Shown: positions 45,097 to 53,774 of the stretch, one piece after another
How the letters are laid out: each line of letters starts with the position of its first letter
Numbering within the stretch: position 1 is the stretch's first letter
Assembly (NCBI RefSeq): GCF_001883705.2
Contig: NZ_MDEQ02000004.1
Coordinates: forward strand, 310,001 to 374,000
Source: Burkholderia catarinensis
GTDB lineage: Bacteria > Pseudomonadota > Gammaproteobacteria > Burkholderiales > Burkholderiaceae
Reading direction: 5' to 3'
DNA: 64,000 nt
The notes under the pieces: model-generated
Databases searched by the model: none
What the model was told of the DNA's origin: nothing
The model's input: the letters and a program-made list of their open reading frames with translations, nothing else
Program-made: the position numbers and the translations under genes

Positions 45097-45291
45097 ATGC
45101 GAATCGAGTCGACGAGCGCCGGGCCGAGCGAGGTCTGGTCGACGTGGGATGAAGATCGAAGCATGGGGCGCGTTACGGCGCGGTGCTTCGTGTTTGAAGA
45201 TGTAATGGACCGCGTCGTGTGGGTGATGGACCGGGCAGGTCATCGTGAAGCAGCGGATACGGCTGCGTGGAGATTTTACGGTTCGACGTGA
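45097..45291 (+). CDS. Small hypothetical prophage protein (64 residues)
   Basis: Begins MRIESTSAGPSEVWSTWDED; acidic, with a helical end (DRVVWVMDRAGHREAADTAAW). The ATG is poorly served by a ribosome site (GGGGCG). A start-less copy of its first 17 codons remains at 31,293, which shows that the segment travels with this phage type. It is bounded by terminators on both sides. Confidence 0.5.
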   Translation: MRIESTSAGPSEVWSTWDEDRSMGRVTARCFVFEDVMDRVVWVMDRAGHREAADTAAWRFYGST

Positions 45292-45294
45292 CGA

Positions 45295-45322
45295 AGCCCT
45301 GCGGGACGCTGCACGCAGGGCT
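45295..45322. terminator. Bidirectional terminator-like hairpin between convergent small genes
   Basis: AGCCCTGCG (45,295-45,303) / CGCAGGGCT (45,314-45,322), 9 bp, between the convergent 64- and 66-residue genes. The T tract is weak. Confidence 0.55.
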
Positions 45323-45336
45323 CCCGATTGCTCGGC

Positions 45337-45537
45337 TTAGTTGAAGTTCGGCGATTTGATTTTCTCTGCCAGGTCATTGATCAGAGTGGCGAGGTACTGA
45401 GCATCTTGCGCGGCGTAATGCGCAGGACCGTCCAACCCCATCGGTCCATTCAGCTTGATTGCACCGCTTTCGAGAGCCGCTTTCACGAGTGCTACTGCAT
45501 GGCTTGAAGCGTCCGAGCGCGCGAAGCTTGTGGTCAT
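45337..45537 (-). CDS. Small hypothetical prophage protein (66 residues)
   Basis: ATG at 45,537 after GGAG. Helical, mixed charge: SSHAVALVKAALESGAIKL and HYAAQDAQYLATLINDLAEKI. It is the only leftward gene in the rightward late region, so it may be expressed from the lysogen independently of the late operon. No known family. Confidence 0.55.
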   Translation of the reverse strand: MTTSFARSDASSHAVALVKAALESGAIKLNGPMGLDGPAHYAAQDAQYLATLINDLAEKIKSPNFN

Positions 45538-45630
45538 ACTGGTCTCCTTCTAAGTGGATGAGCGATCAATCGTATCAGACGCTAACGTGTCGCGTGCCGA
45601 AAGAATGGGGACCCTGAGGGGGGCCCGGTA

Positions 45631-45657
45631 CGCGGGGGCTCGCACCCGCGTTTTTTC
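45631..45657 (+). terminator. Terminator in front of the packaging genes
   Basis: ACGCGGG (45,631-45,637) / CCCGCGT (45,646-45,652) and T6-7, 34 bases before the small terminase gene. It would block late transcription unless antitermination occurs, in line with a Q-like protein upstream. The phage cos or pac site should also be near here. Confidence 0.75.
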
Positions 45658-45690
45658 TCTACTGGCGAGTTTCCATAGGGGGTCATATTC

Positions 45691-46221
45691 ATGCCGACTC
45701 AGCAGCAGATCGCCGACCATCTCGACCTTGATCAGTCGGCCGTTTCGCGGTTCGTCGACAAGGTCCGGCTCGATTACCGCGCGGTGTCAATCGACGAGAT
45801 CCGCATCGCCTACATTCGGCACTTGCGTGAGGTTGCGGCTGGCCGCTCCAGCGAGACCGGGATCGATCTCGTCGCGGAGCGCGCGATGACGGAGCGCGTC
45901 GATCGTGAGATCAAGCTGCTGACGCTGGCCGAGAAGAAGGGGCAGCTCGTCAATGCGGCGCAGCTCGAACAGGCGTACGGCCTGATGGTCGGCGCATTTC
46001 AAACCGAGCTGCTGTCGCTGTCCGACAAGCTGGTGCTGGAGCTGCACACGCTATACGGCGTTGAGGTAGACGTCGAATGGTTGAACGAGCACATATATGG
46101 ATGCCTTGAGCAGCTTTCTGAATACGACCCAGACAGTCCACGCGGTGATTCGCCGGATCGCGACGATGCTGCGCCCGCCGGAGAAGATTGGGACGACGGA
46201 GTGGGCGCGCAAACGACGTAG
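45691..46221 (+). CDS. Terminase small subunit, Nu1-like
   Basis: 176 residues, first gene of the packaging module. An N-terminal helix-turn-helix (QQQIADHLDLDQSAVSRFVDK) would bind the cos site, followed by a helical oligomerisation part (AERAMTERVDREIKLLTLAEKKGQLV) and an acidic tail likely to contact the large subunit. GGGGG lies 9 bases before the ATG. Overlaps the large-subunit gene by 125 bases in another frame. Confidence 0.88.
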   Translation: MPTQQQIADHLDLDQSAVSRFVDKVRLDYRAVSIDEIRIAYIRHLREVAAGRSSETGIDLVAERAMTERVDREIKLLTLAEKKGQLVNAAQLEQAYGLMVGAFQTELLSLSDKLVLELHTLYGVEVDVEWLNEHIYGCLEQLSEYDPDSPRGDSPDRDDAAPAGEDWDDGVGAQTT

Positions 46222-48208
46222 GTTAAGCGCGAAGGGATCGGCCAGCCCCGGCCGGTACAACCCGAACATCACGCCGTGGGTGTTCGGCATGCACGAAGCG
46301 CTGGACGATCCGACCGTGCAGAAGGTCGTGTGCATGAAGTCGGCGCAGGTTGCGTGGACGGACGGCGTGCTGTTGAACTACATCGGCAAACGGATCGACG
46401 TCGACCCGTGTCCGATGATCATCATGTTCCCGAAAGAGAAGACGGCGAAGAAGTTCAATCTGGAGAAGTTCGAACCGATGGTCGAGGTGACGCCTCGCCT
46501 GTCGGCGAAGCTGCCGGTTCACGCGGCCCGCGACAAAAACAATTTGTGGGATCACAAGACGTTCGCGCGCGGCTTCCTGAAGTTCATCACGTCGAATGCG
46601 CCGGACGATGTGAAGTCGACGCCGGCCCCGGTCGTCGCCGTCGAGGAGCCGGACGACGCGAACACGAACGTGCGCGAGCAAGGCGATTCGATCACGCTGC
46701 TGGAGGAGCGCAACAAGAGCTATTCGGACCGGCGACGCAAGATGATCTTGGGCGGCACGCCGACCGTCGACGGCCTGTCGCGTATTCAGCAGGGCTATGC
46801 AGCGTCAGATCAGCGCGTGTATCTGGTGCCGTGCCCTGATTGTGACGAGGAGCATGAGCTGGCGTGGGAAAACGTCACCTGGAGCGAAGGCGCCGACGTC
46901 GCGCATGAGGTCTACGGCCGCGCACAACCGGAGTCGGCCCGTTACACCTGCCCGCATTGCGGCTCGTTGTGGGATGACGCAACGCGTATTCGCGCTGTGC
47001 GTCGCGGGCGATGGGTTGCGACGGCACCGTTTCATGGCGTCGCCGGCTTCCGCATCAACGAGCTGGTGTCGCCGTTCCCCGGCTCGAACATGGCCGAGCT
47101 GGTCAAGAAGTGGCTGACGGCCGACAAGGCGCTGCGCGAGGGCGACGATACGAAGATGCGTTCGTTCGTGAACAACTCGCAGGGCCGGGCGTACAAGTAC
47201 AAGACCGATTTGCCCGAGCTGGACGTGCTCGCGCAACGTGCGCTGCCGTACGCGGAGCTGACGGTGCCGGTCGGCGGTCTGTTGTTGACGCTTGGCGTCG
47301 ACGTGCAGCACGACCGCCTCGCGATCGTCTTGCGTGCGTGGGGGCGCGGAGAGGAAAGCTGGCTCGTTTTGTGGGGCGAGATCTACGGCAACGTGACGGA
47401 GCAGCAGCAAGACCCGATGACGGGCGGTGTATGGGGCGCGTTGACGATGCTGCTGTCGCACGCGTACCGGCATGAGAACGGCTGGATGCTGCGCGTACGT
47501 GCAACGTCGATCGACTCGTCGGACGGCTCGACGTCGGACGCGGTATACAAGTACGTGCGCGCGGCGCAGCAGGCCGGTTACAACGTGATGGCCGTCAAGG
47601 GCAGTAGCAACGTCGACGCGGAGATCTTCAGCGTTCCGAAGGCGTCGATCGACTCGACGCGCAATAACAGCAAGGCGGCGAAATATGGGCTGCGCCCATA
47701 CATGGTCGGCGTGAGCCGGGCGAAGGATCTGATCCTCGAAAACCGGCTGAAGCTCGAAGGCGACGGGCCGGGTCGCATGCACTGGTACAGCGGGGTCCGC
47801 AGCGACTACCTGTCGCAGCTCACCGCAGAGGTAAAGGTGCCGGGTCCACGTGGCGGTAAGCGCGTGTGGAAGAAAATCAGCCCGAGAAACGAGGCGCTGG
47901 ACTGCGAAGGGTACGCGTTGCACGCGGCCCGCAGCGTGAAGGTACACCTGATGACCGAGGCGCACTGGCAGGTCGAGCAGCATCGTGCGTCGCAGGTCTC
48001 GCTATTCGATGCGGTTCCGGTGCTGGAGGCGTTACCCTCGGCGCTGCCTGCCGAGGTGCCGCCCGATCCGCCGGACGCGCCCGAGATTATCGTGACGCCG
48101 CGGCCGTCGCCGCCTACAGTAAAACCCGCCGAAACCCCGCCGCCGAGCGGGGTTTCGCGCATTCAGGGCCGTCGTGTTGGTCGGTCGACGTACCTGAAGC
48201 GCCGCTAA
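46097..48208 (+). CDS. Terminase large subunit, lambda GpA-like
   Basis: 703-residue packaging motor with ATPase and nuclease. The GpA-type Walker A is KSAQVAWT near residue 80 and Walker B is VVAVEEPD near 180. Two zinc-ribbon CxxC pairs (CPDC, CPHC) lie between ATPase and nuclease; the nuclease begins with LGVDVQHDRLAI near 399. The proline-rich C-terminus would bind the portal. Start ATG lies inside the small-subunit gene. A short fragment of a homologue remains at 32,735-32,842. Confidence 0.95.
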   Translation: MDALSSFLNTTQTVHAVIRRIATMLRPPEKIGTTEWARKRRRLSAKGSASPGRYNPNITPWVFGMHEALDDPTVQKVVCMKSAQVAWTDGVLLNYIGKRIDVDPCPMIIMFPKEKTAKKFNLEKFEPMVEVTPRLSAKLPVHAARDKNNLWDHKTFARGFLKFITSNAPDDVKSTPAPVVAVEEPDDANTNVREQGDSITLLEERNKSYSDRRRKMILGGTPTVDGLSRIQQGYAASDQRVYLVPCPDCDEEHELAWENVTWSEGADVAHEVYGRAQPESARYTCPHCGSLWDDATRIRAVRRGRWVATAPFHGVAGFRINELVSPFPGSNMAELVKKWLTADKALREGDDTKMRSFVNNSQGRAYKYKTDLPELDVLAQRALPYAELTVPVGGLLLTLGVDVQHDRLAIVLRAWGRGEESWLVLWGEIYGNVTEQQQDPMTGGVWGALTMLLSHAYRHENGWMLRVRATSIDSSDGSTSDAVYKYVRAAQQAGYNVMAVKGSSNVDAEIFSVPKASIDSTRNNSKAAKYGLRPYMVGVSRAKDLILENRLKLEGDGPGRMHWYSGVRSDYLSQLTAEVKVPGPRGGKRVWKKISPRNEALDCEGYALHAARSVKVHLMTEAHWQVEQHRASQVSLFDAVPVLEALPSALPAEVPPDPPDAPEIIVTPRPSPPTVKPAETPPPSGVSRIQGRRVGRSTYLKRR

Positions 48209-48221
48209 ACGAGGGAATCGC

Positions 48222-48428
48222 ATGGGATACACAAGGCAGGATCTGGAGCGCATCCAGTCGGCAATCGCGAAGGGCGAGCTGGAAGTCCAGTATGCCGACC
48301 GGCGAGTTAAATATCGCTCAATCGGCGAGCTGCGCGAAGCCCGCACCGAGATCATTCGGGACCTGAACGGTGCGGCCGGACGTTCGTCGATCGTCCGGAT
48401 TCGTCACGCAGGCAAGGGGGTGCGATGA
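48222..48428 (+). CDS. Head-to-tail joining protein, gpW-like
   Basis: 68 residues beginning MGYTRQDLERIQSAIAKGELEV, the usual start of gpW-family connectors that sit below the portal and stabilise filled heads. Ends overlapping the portal start (ATGA). Confidence 0.9.
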   Translation: MGYTRQDLERIQSAIAKGELEVQYADRRVKYRSIGELREARTEIIRDLNGAAGRSSIVRIRHAGKGVR

Positions 48429-49918
48429 AGTCGGGCTATCCGTCACTCGCACGGCGCGGGTTCGTGGTGCCGACGCGGCTGAAGGCGGCGGCCTACGAGT
48501 CGGCGAGCACGTCGGGCGCACGGGCGAAGTCGTGGCGGGCGTCGGGCGCGGGACCGAATGCGGCGGCGGTGCAAAACCTGCCGCTGTTGCGGTCGCGCGC
48601 TCGCGACGCGATCCGCAACGATCCGTGGGCGAAGACGGCGATCGCTCGACTCGTATCGAACACGATCGGGAACGGTATCCAAGCGCACCCGCAGCATCCG
48701 ACCGACGCGGTGCGCAAGATGCAAAAGCAACTTTGGGAGGATAGCTGCGAGGAGATCGACGCGGACGATCTGTTCGACATGGGGGGCGTGCAGACGCTCG
48801 CTGCACGTGCGTTCTTCGGCGACGGCGAGGTGCTGGTGCGTCGCCAGTTGCGCAGCCCGAGCGAGGGCTTGGCGGTCCCGATGCAGATCCGGCTTCTCGA
48901 AGGGGATCTGCTGCCGATGGAGAAGAACGAGATCGTGCCGGGCGGTGGCGAGATCATCAACGGCGTCGAGTTCAATGCGGACGGCCGACGTGTCGCGTAT
49001 CACCTGTTGCAGCGTCATCCCGGCGAGTACGGACGCGCATCGACGACCAGCATGCAGACCGTGCGCGTGCCGGCCGACGAGATCGCGCACGTTTTCCTCG
49101 CGCTTCGGCCCGGCCAGGTGCGCGGCGTCCCCGAGCTGTCGACCGTGCTGTTGCGGCTCAAGTCGCTGGACAACTTCGACGACGCAGTGCTGTTCCGGCA
49201 GGAGGTCAGCAACCTCTTTGCCGGCTTCATCACGAAGCCGCCTGCCGAGCCGGGCCTGATGGGCGATCCAGTTACAGGCGCTGCGATGGAGTACGACGTC
49301 GACGGCTTTTCGCCAGTCGTATCGCTCGAACCGGGAAGCATGCAGGAGCTGGCTCCGGGTGAAAGCGTCACGTTTGCAGAGCCGCCGGGAGCGGGGACGG
49401 ACTACGGTCCGTTCATGCGTCAGCAACTGATGGCCGCTGCGGCGTCGGTGGGCATGCCGTACGAGGTCATGACCGGCGATCTGCGCGATGTGAGCGATCG
49501 CGTGCTGCGGGTGATCTTGAACGAGTTCCGGCGGTCGATCGAGCAGATCCAGTGGAACGTGTTCATTCATCAGTTTTGCCGGAAGGTCTGGCGCTGGTGG
49601 GTCGATGCGTGTGCGTTGTCGGGTGCGATGCCGATGCCGGACTACTACCGACGCCGTCGCGACTATTTGCGGGTGCGGTGGGTGCCGCAGGGCTGGCCGT
49701 ATATCCATCCGGTGCAGGACGTCACGGCGAAGCGGATGGAGATTCGCTCCGGGCTGGCGAGCCGGACAGGTGCGGTGCTCTCGCGTGGTGATGATCCGGA
49801 GCAGGTCGACCGGGAGAACGCGGACGATCTCGCTCGCGAGCGCCGGCTCGGGATTCGATATGACACGCTCGATCCGGTCAACGGGGCGAGCGATCTTTCT
49901 AATGGGGATGGCGAATGA
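48425..49918 (+). CDS. Portal protein, lambda gpB-like
   Basis: A 497-residue protein of the lambda portal family: RARDAIRNDPWAKTAIARLVSNTIGNGI, IRLLEGDLLP, HVFLALRPGQVRGVPEL and SVGMPYEVMTGDLRDVSDRVLRV are typical. It forms the dodecameric gate at one head vertex through which DNA enters and leaves. Its stop overlaps the protease start by four bases (ATGA), coupling the two. Confidence 0.94.
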   Translation: MKSGYPSLARRGFVVPTRLKAAAYESASTSGARAKSWRASGAGPNAAAVQNLPLLRSRARDAIRNDPWAKTAIARLVSNTIGNGIQAHPQHPTDAVRKMQKQLWEDSCEEIDADDLFDMGGVQTLAARAFFGDGEVLVRRQLRSPSEGLAVPMQIRLLEGDLLPMEKNEIVPGGGEIINGVEFNADGRRVAYHLLQRHPGEYGRASTTSMQTVRVPADEIAHVFLALRPGQVRGVPELSTVLLRLKSLDNFDDAVLFRQEVSNLFAGFITKPPAEPGLMGDPVTGAAMEYDVDGFSPVVSLEPGSMQELAPGESVTFAEPPGAGTDYGPFMRQQLMAAAASVGMPYEVMTGDLRDVSDRVLRVILNEFRRSIEQIQWNVFIHQFCRKVWRWWVDACALSGAMPMPDYYRRRRDYLRVRWVPQGWPYIHPVQDVTAKRMEIRSGLASRTGAVLSRGDDPEQVDRENADDLARERRLGIRYDTLDPVNGASDLSNGDGE

Positions 49919-50991
49919 AAGGGAAGAAGCGCTGGTGGGACATCCGCGCGCAAGCGAACGCGGGTGGCGAGCAGGAGGTCGAGATTCGGCTCTACGGCGA
50001 CATCGGATTCTGGGGCACCGATGCCGATCTGTTTGTCGCGAAGCTCGACGAGGTAGCGGTGACGGCAGCGTCGATCGTCGTTGCGATCAACTCGATGGGT
50101 GGGGACGTGTTCGACGCGTTCACGATCTACAACGCCCTGCGTCGACATGCTGGCAAGGTGACGGGGCGCGTCGACGGCGTCGCCGCGTCGGCCGCATCGT
50201 TGATTCTGATGGCATGCGACACGATCGAGATGCCGTCGAACGCGAGGCTGATGATTCACAACCCGCATACGGTCGCGGCCGGCGAGGCCGGGGATCTGCG
50301 CAAGCTCGCTGACCTACTCGATAGCACGTCCGACAGCATGTTGGCGGCCTACGTTGAGCGCAGCGGCCGGACCGAAGAGGAGGTTCGCGTGATCATGGAC
50401 GCGGAGACCTGGCTCACGGCGGCGCAGGCGAAGGAGCAAGGCTTCTGCGATGCAGTTGTCGACCCGATCCGCATCGCGGCGTACGCGGGCGCGGCGCGAC
50501 TCGCCGCTCGCTTCTCGGCCGTGCCGGCCGAGATCCGCGCGGTGCTGGAGGACGACGGCGAGGTGCCGCCGTCCGATCCGAAGCCGAATCCGCCGGCTGA
50601 TCCTGCGCCGCAGCCGCCGGCAACGCCGGACGTGACCGCATTGGCGTCGCACGTGTACGCAGCATGTCGTGATGCGCGGATCGAGCACTGCGCCGAAGGC
50701 ATCGTGCTGGCGACCGGCCTGCGCGATCGCGCGACTGTCGACGCGGCGATCCGCAGCGCACAGGACATCGCAGGTATCTGTCTGGCCGCGAGCCTGACCG
50801 AGCTGACGGCCGGCTTCGTTGCAGACGGGCTGACGGCCGATCAGGTGCGCGCGCGGTTGTTCGAGCGTGTGACGGCCTCGCAGAAGCCGATCAACCATCG
50901 TGCTGCCCCGGTTGCGTCGCAAGACGCGCCCGTGGTCGCGAATGCGCCGCGTGCGGCGTCCATCTACGCGGCTCGCAAGAGCGGCAAGTAA
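49915..50991 (+). CDS. ClpP-type prohead protease
   Basis: 358 residues. The N-terminal 190 have a ClpP (S14) fold with the active-site serine S92 in GVAASAAS, histidine H115 in MIHNPH, and the family motif INSMGGDVFDAF. The C-terminal part, after a proline-rich linker, is likely the scaffold, as in lambda gpC/Nu3. It matures the capsid. The stop codon is part of a CAAGTAACTTTG repeat. Confidence 0.93.
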   Translation: MKGKKRWWDIRAQANAGGEQEVEIRLYGDIGFWGTDADLFVAKLDEVAVTAASIVVAINSMGGDVFDAFTIYNALRRHAGKVTGRVDGVAASAASLILMACDTIEMPSNARLMIHNPHTVAAGEAGDLRKLADLLDSTSDSMLAAYVERSGRTEEEVRVIMDAETWLTAAQAKEQGFCDAVVDPIRIAAYAGAARLAARFSAVPAEIRAVLEDDGEVPPSDPKPNPPADPAPQPPATPDVTALASHVYAACRDARIEHCAEGIVLATGLRDRATVDAAIRSAQDIAGICLAASLTELTAGFVADGLTADQVRARLFERVTASQKPINHRAAPVASQDAPVVANAPRAASIYAARKSGK

Positions 50992-51020
50992 CTTTGACGT
51001 AACCCGAGGAGGGGAAACAC

Positions 51021-51365
51021 ATGTCGAACTGGAAGGTACAGGCAAATCTCCCGGCCGAATTTCTCGTGTCGGAGGGTAACGGGCAGATTTCGCGCGAGCG
51101 GATCGTCGTGAAGGCGGGTGCGGCGCTGTCGTCTGGCCAGGTGCTCGGGGTGACGAGTACCGGCGAATATGCGCCGTACGACAACGCAGCAAACGACGGT
51201 TCGGAAGTCGCCGCAGCGATCCTCTATGCGCCGCTGGCGGCGTCCGAAGCGCCACGACCGGCGACGGGTGTCGTCCGGCTCGCCGAAGTCGTTGGCGGGC
51301 TTCTGACGGGCCTCGACGCGGCCGGTCGTGGCGATCTCGCCGAGCGACACGTGATCGTCCGCTGA
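51021..51365 (+). CDS. Head decoration protein, lambda gpD-like
   Basis: 114 residues with a Ser/Ala-rich start and the conserved GQVLGVTSTGEYAPYDNAA and GVVRLAEVVGGLLTGLDAAG. It caps three-fold points of the expanded head and stabilises it. Ribosome site GAGGAGGGG is strong. Followed by a strong hairpin terminator before the capsid gene. Confidence 0.92.
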   Translation: MSNWKVQANLPAEFLVSEGNGQISRERIVVKAGAALSSGQVLGVTSTGEYAPYDNAANDGSEVAAAILYAPLAASEAPRPATGVVRLAEVVGGLLTGLDAAGRGDLAERHVIVR

Positions 51366-51383
51366 TCACAACGTACCCCATTC

Positions 51384-51412
51384 AAGGCCACGCCGACCGC
51401 GTGGCCTTTTTT
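51384..51412 (+). terminator. Intrinsic-terminator hairpin before the capsid gene
   Basis: 10-bp stem AAGGCCACGC (51,384-51,393) / GCGTGGCCTT (51,399-51,408) with a T6 tract, 30 bases before the capsid start. Either an attenuator within the late operon or a processing/stability hairpin for capsid mRNA. Confidence 0.85.
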
Positions 51413-51438
51413 GTATCCATTTTCATGTCGGAGGTTGT

Positions 51439-52434
51439 ATGGCGGATATCGCCCTGTTTCAAGACGATGCGTTCTCGCTGTCGTCCCTGAGTGCCGCGAT
51501 CAACGAGCAGCCGTATGTGCCCGGCCGTATCGGCACGCTCGGGCTGTTCGAAGAGGACGGCATCACCACGACGACGATCCAGATCGAGCGCGACGGCGAC
51601 ACGCTCGCACTCGTAGCGGCCGGCGAGCGCGGTTCGCCGGCCGCCGTGGTGGGCGGCAGCAAGCGCAGCATGATTCCGATCAACGCCGTCCACCTGCCGC
51701 AGCGTGCAGTGATCAAGGCGGACGAGATCCAGAATCTGCGCGCGTTCGGTTCGGAGACCGAGCTGGAGGCGCTGCAGACCGTCGTGAATCGCCGGCTCGC
51801 GAAGATGCGTCGCCAGCTCGATGCGACGCATGAATTCCATCGCATCGGTGCGATCAAGGGGGCGGTGCTGGATGCGGACGGCAAGCGGGTGCTGATCGAC
51901 CTGTGGAAGTACTTCGACATCGAGCAGACGGTGATTCCGTTCGAGCTGGGCAAGGCCGATACGGAGCTTCGCACGAAGTGCATCGAGGTGCAGGACGCGA
52001 TCGAAGATGCGCTTGGCGCGACGACGTACACGGGTGTGCGCGTGCTCTGCGGTCGAGTGTTCTGGAACAAGCTGATCAGCGCGAAGTCGGTCAAGGAGAC
52101 GTATCTGGCTTCGGTGATGGCGGCGCAATTGCGGGGCGACGCGCGCGAAGCGTTCGACTTCGGCGGTTGCACGTTCGAGCGCTATCGTGGCCGCGTCGGT
52201 GACGTTGGCTATGTGGCGGACGACGAGGCACATGCGATTCCGGAAGGTGTTCCGGACCTGTTCATCTCGCGCTTCGCGCCGGCCGACTACGTCGAGTCGG
52301 TCAACACGACCGGCATTCCGTACTACGCGAAACAGGAGCTGATGGACTTCGGCAAGGGTGTCGAGATCGAGGCGCAGTCGAACCCGATCCACCTGTGCAC
52401 GCGCCCGAAGGCGCTGATCAAGCTGAAGGCGTGA
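51439..52434 (+). CDS. Major capsid protein, lambda gpE-like
   Basis: 331 residues with the HK97-fold family sequence: ALFQDDAFSLSSLSAAIN at the start, TLALVAAGERGSP, RRLAKMRRQLDATHEFHRIGAIKG and the C-terminal YAKQELMDFGKGVEIEAQSNPI. Forms the shell of the head. Preceded by a terminator-like hairpin and a good ribosome site (GGAGG), as for a very highly expressed gene. One base separates it from the next gene. Confidence 0.95.
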   Translation: MADIALFQDDAFSLSSLSAAINEQPYVPGRIGTLGLFEEDGITTTTIQIERDGDTLALVAAGERGSPAAVVGGSKRSMIPINAVHLPQRAVIKADEIQNLRAFGSETELEALQTVVNRRLAKMRRQLDATHEFHRIGAIKGAVLDADGKRVLIDLWKYFDIEQTVIPFELGKADTELRTKCIEVQDAIEDALGATTYTGVRVLCGRVFWNKLISAKSVKETYLASVMAAQLRGDAREAFDFGGCTFERYRGRVGDVGYVADDEAHAIPEGVPDLFISRFAPADYVESVNTTGIPYYAKQELMDFGKGVEIEAQSNPIHLCTRPKALIKLKA

Positions 52435-52435
52435 C

Positions 52436-52723
52436 ATGGCGTTCCGGGATCTGATGGCCGACGTCGACACGGCCGTGAAGCGAGACCTGTCGGACGATGT
52501 GAAGATCGACGGCAAACCGCTGCAAGGCATGTTCAAGGCGCCGTGGCTCGGCCCTGATCTCGGGACGCAACGCACGCAGCTCGTTGCGCCGATCCTCGAC
52601 ATCACGGACGACGACGCGGCCCGCGTACGCGAAGGCAGCATCGTCGAAGCGGGTGGCGAGCGCTTCCGTGTCCTCGAGATCCGCCCGGCAGGTACGGGCT
52701 GGACAATCCTGATTCTGAGGTGA
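52436..52723 (+). CDS. Head-tail joining protein, lambda FII-like
   Basis: 95 residues, FRDLMADVDTAVKRDLSD at the start and GGERFRVLEIRPAGTGWTILIL at the end. Size, position after the capsid gene and this beta-rich end fit the phage head-tail attachment family. It would cap the filled head. Confidence 0.75.
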   Translation: MAFRDLMADVDTAVKRDLSDDVKIDGKPLQGMFKAPWLGPDLGTQRTQLVAPILDITDDDAARVREGSIVEAGGERFRVLEIRPAGTGWTILILR

Positions 52724-52726
52724 CGC

Positions 52727-53257
52727 GTGGATCTGCTGAAGATCGAGATCGATGTGAAGGGGGCGCTCGAAGCGCTCGCGGGCCTGCCGCCTGCAGCAAT
52801 GCAGGCGGCATGGCGTCGGACGCTGCGGAAGACCGGCGCATGGATCAGGAGCCAGACCGCGAAGGAGGTCGGCAACGCGACGGGCATCCAGCAAAAGCTG
52901 CTACGGCAGCGGATGTACTTCTTCATGCGATCGGCCGATACCGGGAAGGTGTGGCTCGGGTTGAACCCGATCGAGGCGCATCGACTCGGTGCGGTCCGAC
53001 GCACGAAGAAGGGCATCCGGGCCGGTAAATCGCTGTTCGAGGGCGCATGGCGCAAGACGACGCGTCAGCCGGACGGGCCGATCTTCCGTCGGACCGGGAA
53101 GGCGCGAACGCCGTTCGAGGTCGTGACGGTCGAGTGGTCGCAAACGGGCGACCCGGCGTTTCGACGGGCCGCCCGCGCGTGCGAAGCGCGACTGATGACG
53201 GTGTTGCGGCAAGAGGTCAACTATGAACTGCAAAAGGCGATGAACCGTGCTCGATAA
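52727..53257 (+). CDS. Minor tail protein, Z-like
   Basis: 176 residues starting at GTG. AAWRRTLRKTGAWIRSQTAKEV, then LGLNPIEAHRLG, matches phage tail-completion proteins of the lambda Z family, which join the tail to the head and position DNA in the tail tube. Overlaps the following gene by 11 bases. Confidence 0.75.
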   Translation: MDLLKIEIDVKGALEALAGLPPAAMQAAWRRTLRKTGAWIRSQTAKEVGNATGIQQKLLRQRMYFFMRSADTGKVWLGLNPIEAHRLGAVRRTKKGIRAGKSLFEGAWRKTTRQPDGPIFRRTGKARTPFEVVTVEWSQTGDPAFRRAARACEARLMTVLRQEVNYELQKAMNRAR

Positions 53258-53771
53258 CCTGAAACAACTGCACGACGGCATTGAGGCCGGCCTGCGCGAA
53301 CGGCTGCCGGATCTGGAACGCATCCATGCGTATCCGAAGATCGGCAAGGCGATCGACACGCCGTTCGTTGCGATCGAGCTGTCGGAGCTGGAGCCGGGGC
53401 ACGATGACGGAACGGGGCGTGTGCCGCTGATCGCGCGTATGCAGGCCCGCGTGATCGTCGACCCGTTGGTCGAGGATGCTGACGTCCAGGTGCGCGAGCT
53501 GTCCGCCCGCGTGTTGCAGAAAGTGCACGGCGCAACGTGGGGGCTGCCCGTGACGCCCGGCAAACAGGTCGGCTCGGCCGGTGAAGATCCGTTCCGGCCC
53601 GAGCTGGACACGTATCTCGTTTGGCTCGTCGAGTGGGTGCACGAATTCGACCTGGGCGACGCGTACGAGCCGCCGACGAAGGGGCGCGCGGTGTTGTGGG
53701 GCGTCGATCCGGAGACCGGACCGGGGCACGAAGACCGTTACTGGAATTCGGCGGATCAGGGAGCGGGGTGA
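53247..53771 (+). CDS. Probable tail terminator protein
   Basis: 174 residues. The PFVAIELSELEPGH and MQARVIVDP strands with helical start suit the tail-terminator (gpU-like) fold, and the gene is located between the completion gene and gpV. The function is inferred mainly from position; no signature is decisive. Confidence 0.55.
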   Translation: MLDNLKQLHDGIEAGLRERLPDLERIHAYPKIGKAIDTPFVAIELSELEPGHDDGTGRVPLIARMQARVIVDPLVEDADVQVRELSARVLQKVHGATWGLPVTPGKQVGSAGEDPFRPELDTYLVWLVEWVHEFDLGDAYEPPTKGRAVLWGVDPETGPGHEDRYWNSADQGAG

Positions 53772-53774
53772 CGT

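Noticed and set aside
48129..48156. Hairpin GAAACCCCG/CGGGGTTTC that looks like a terminator
   Set aside because: It lies within the proline-rich end of the large terminase gene and has only a short T tract; transcription must pass it to reach the portal gene.
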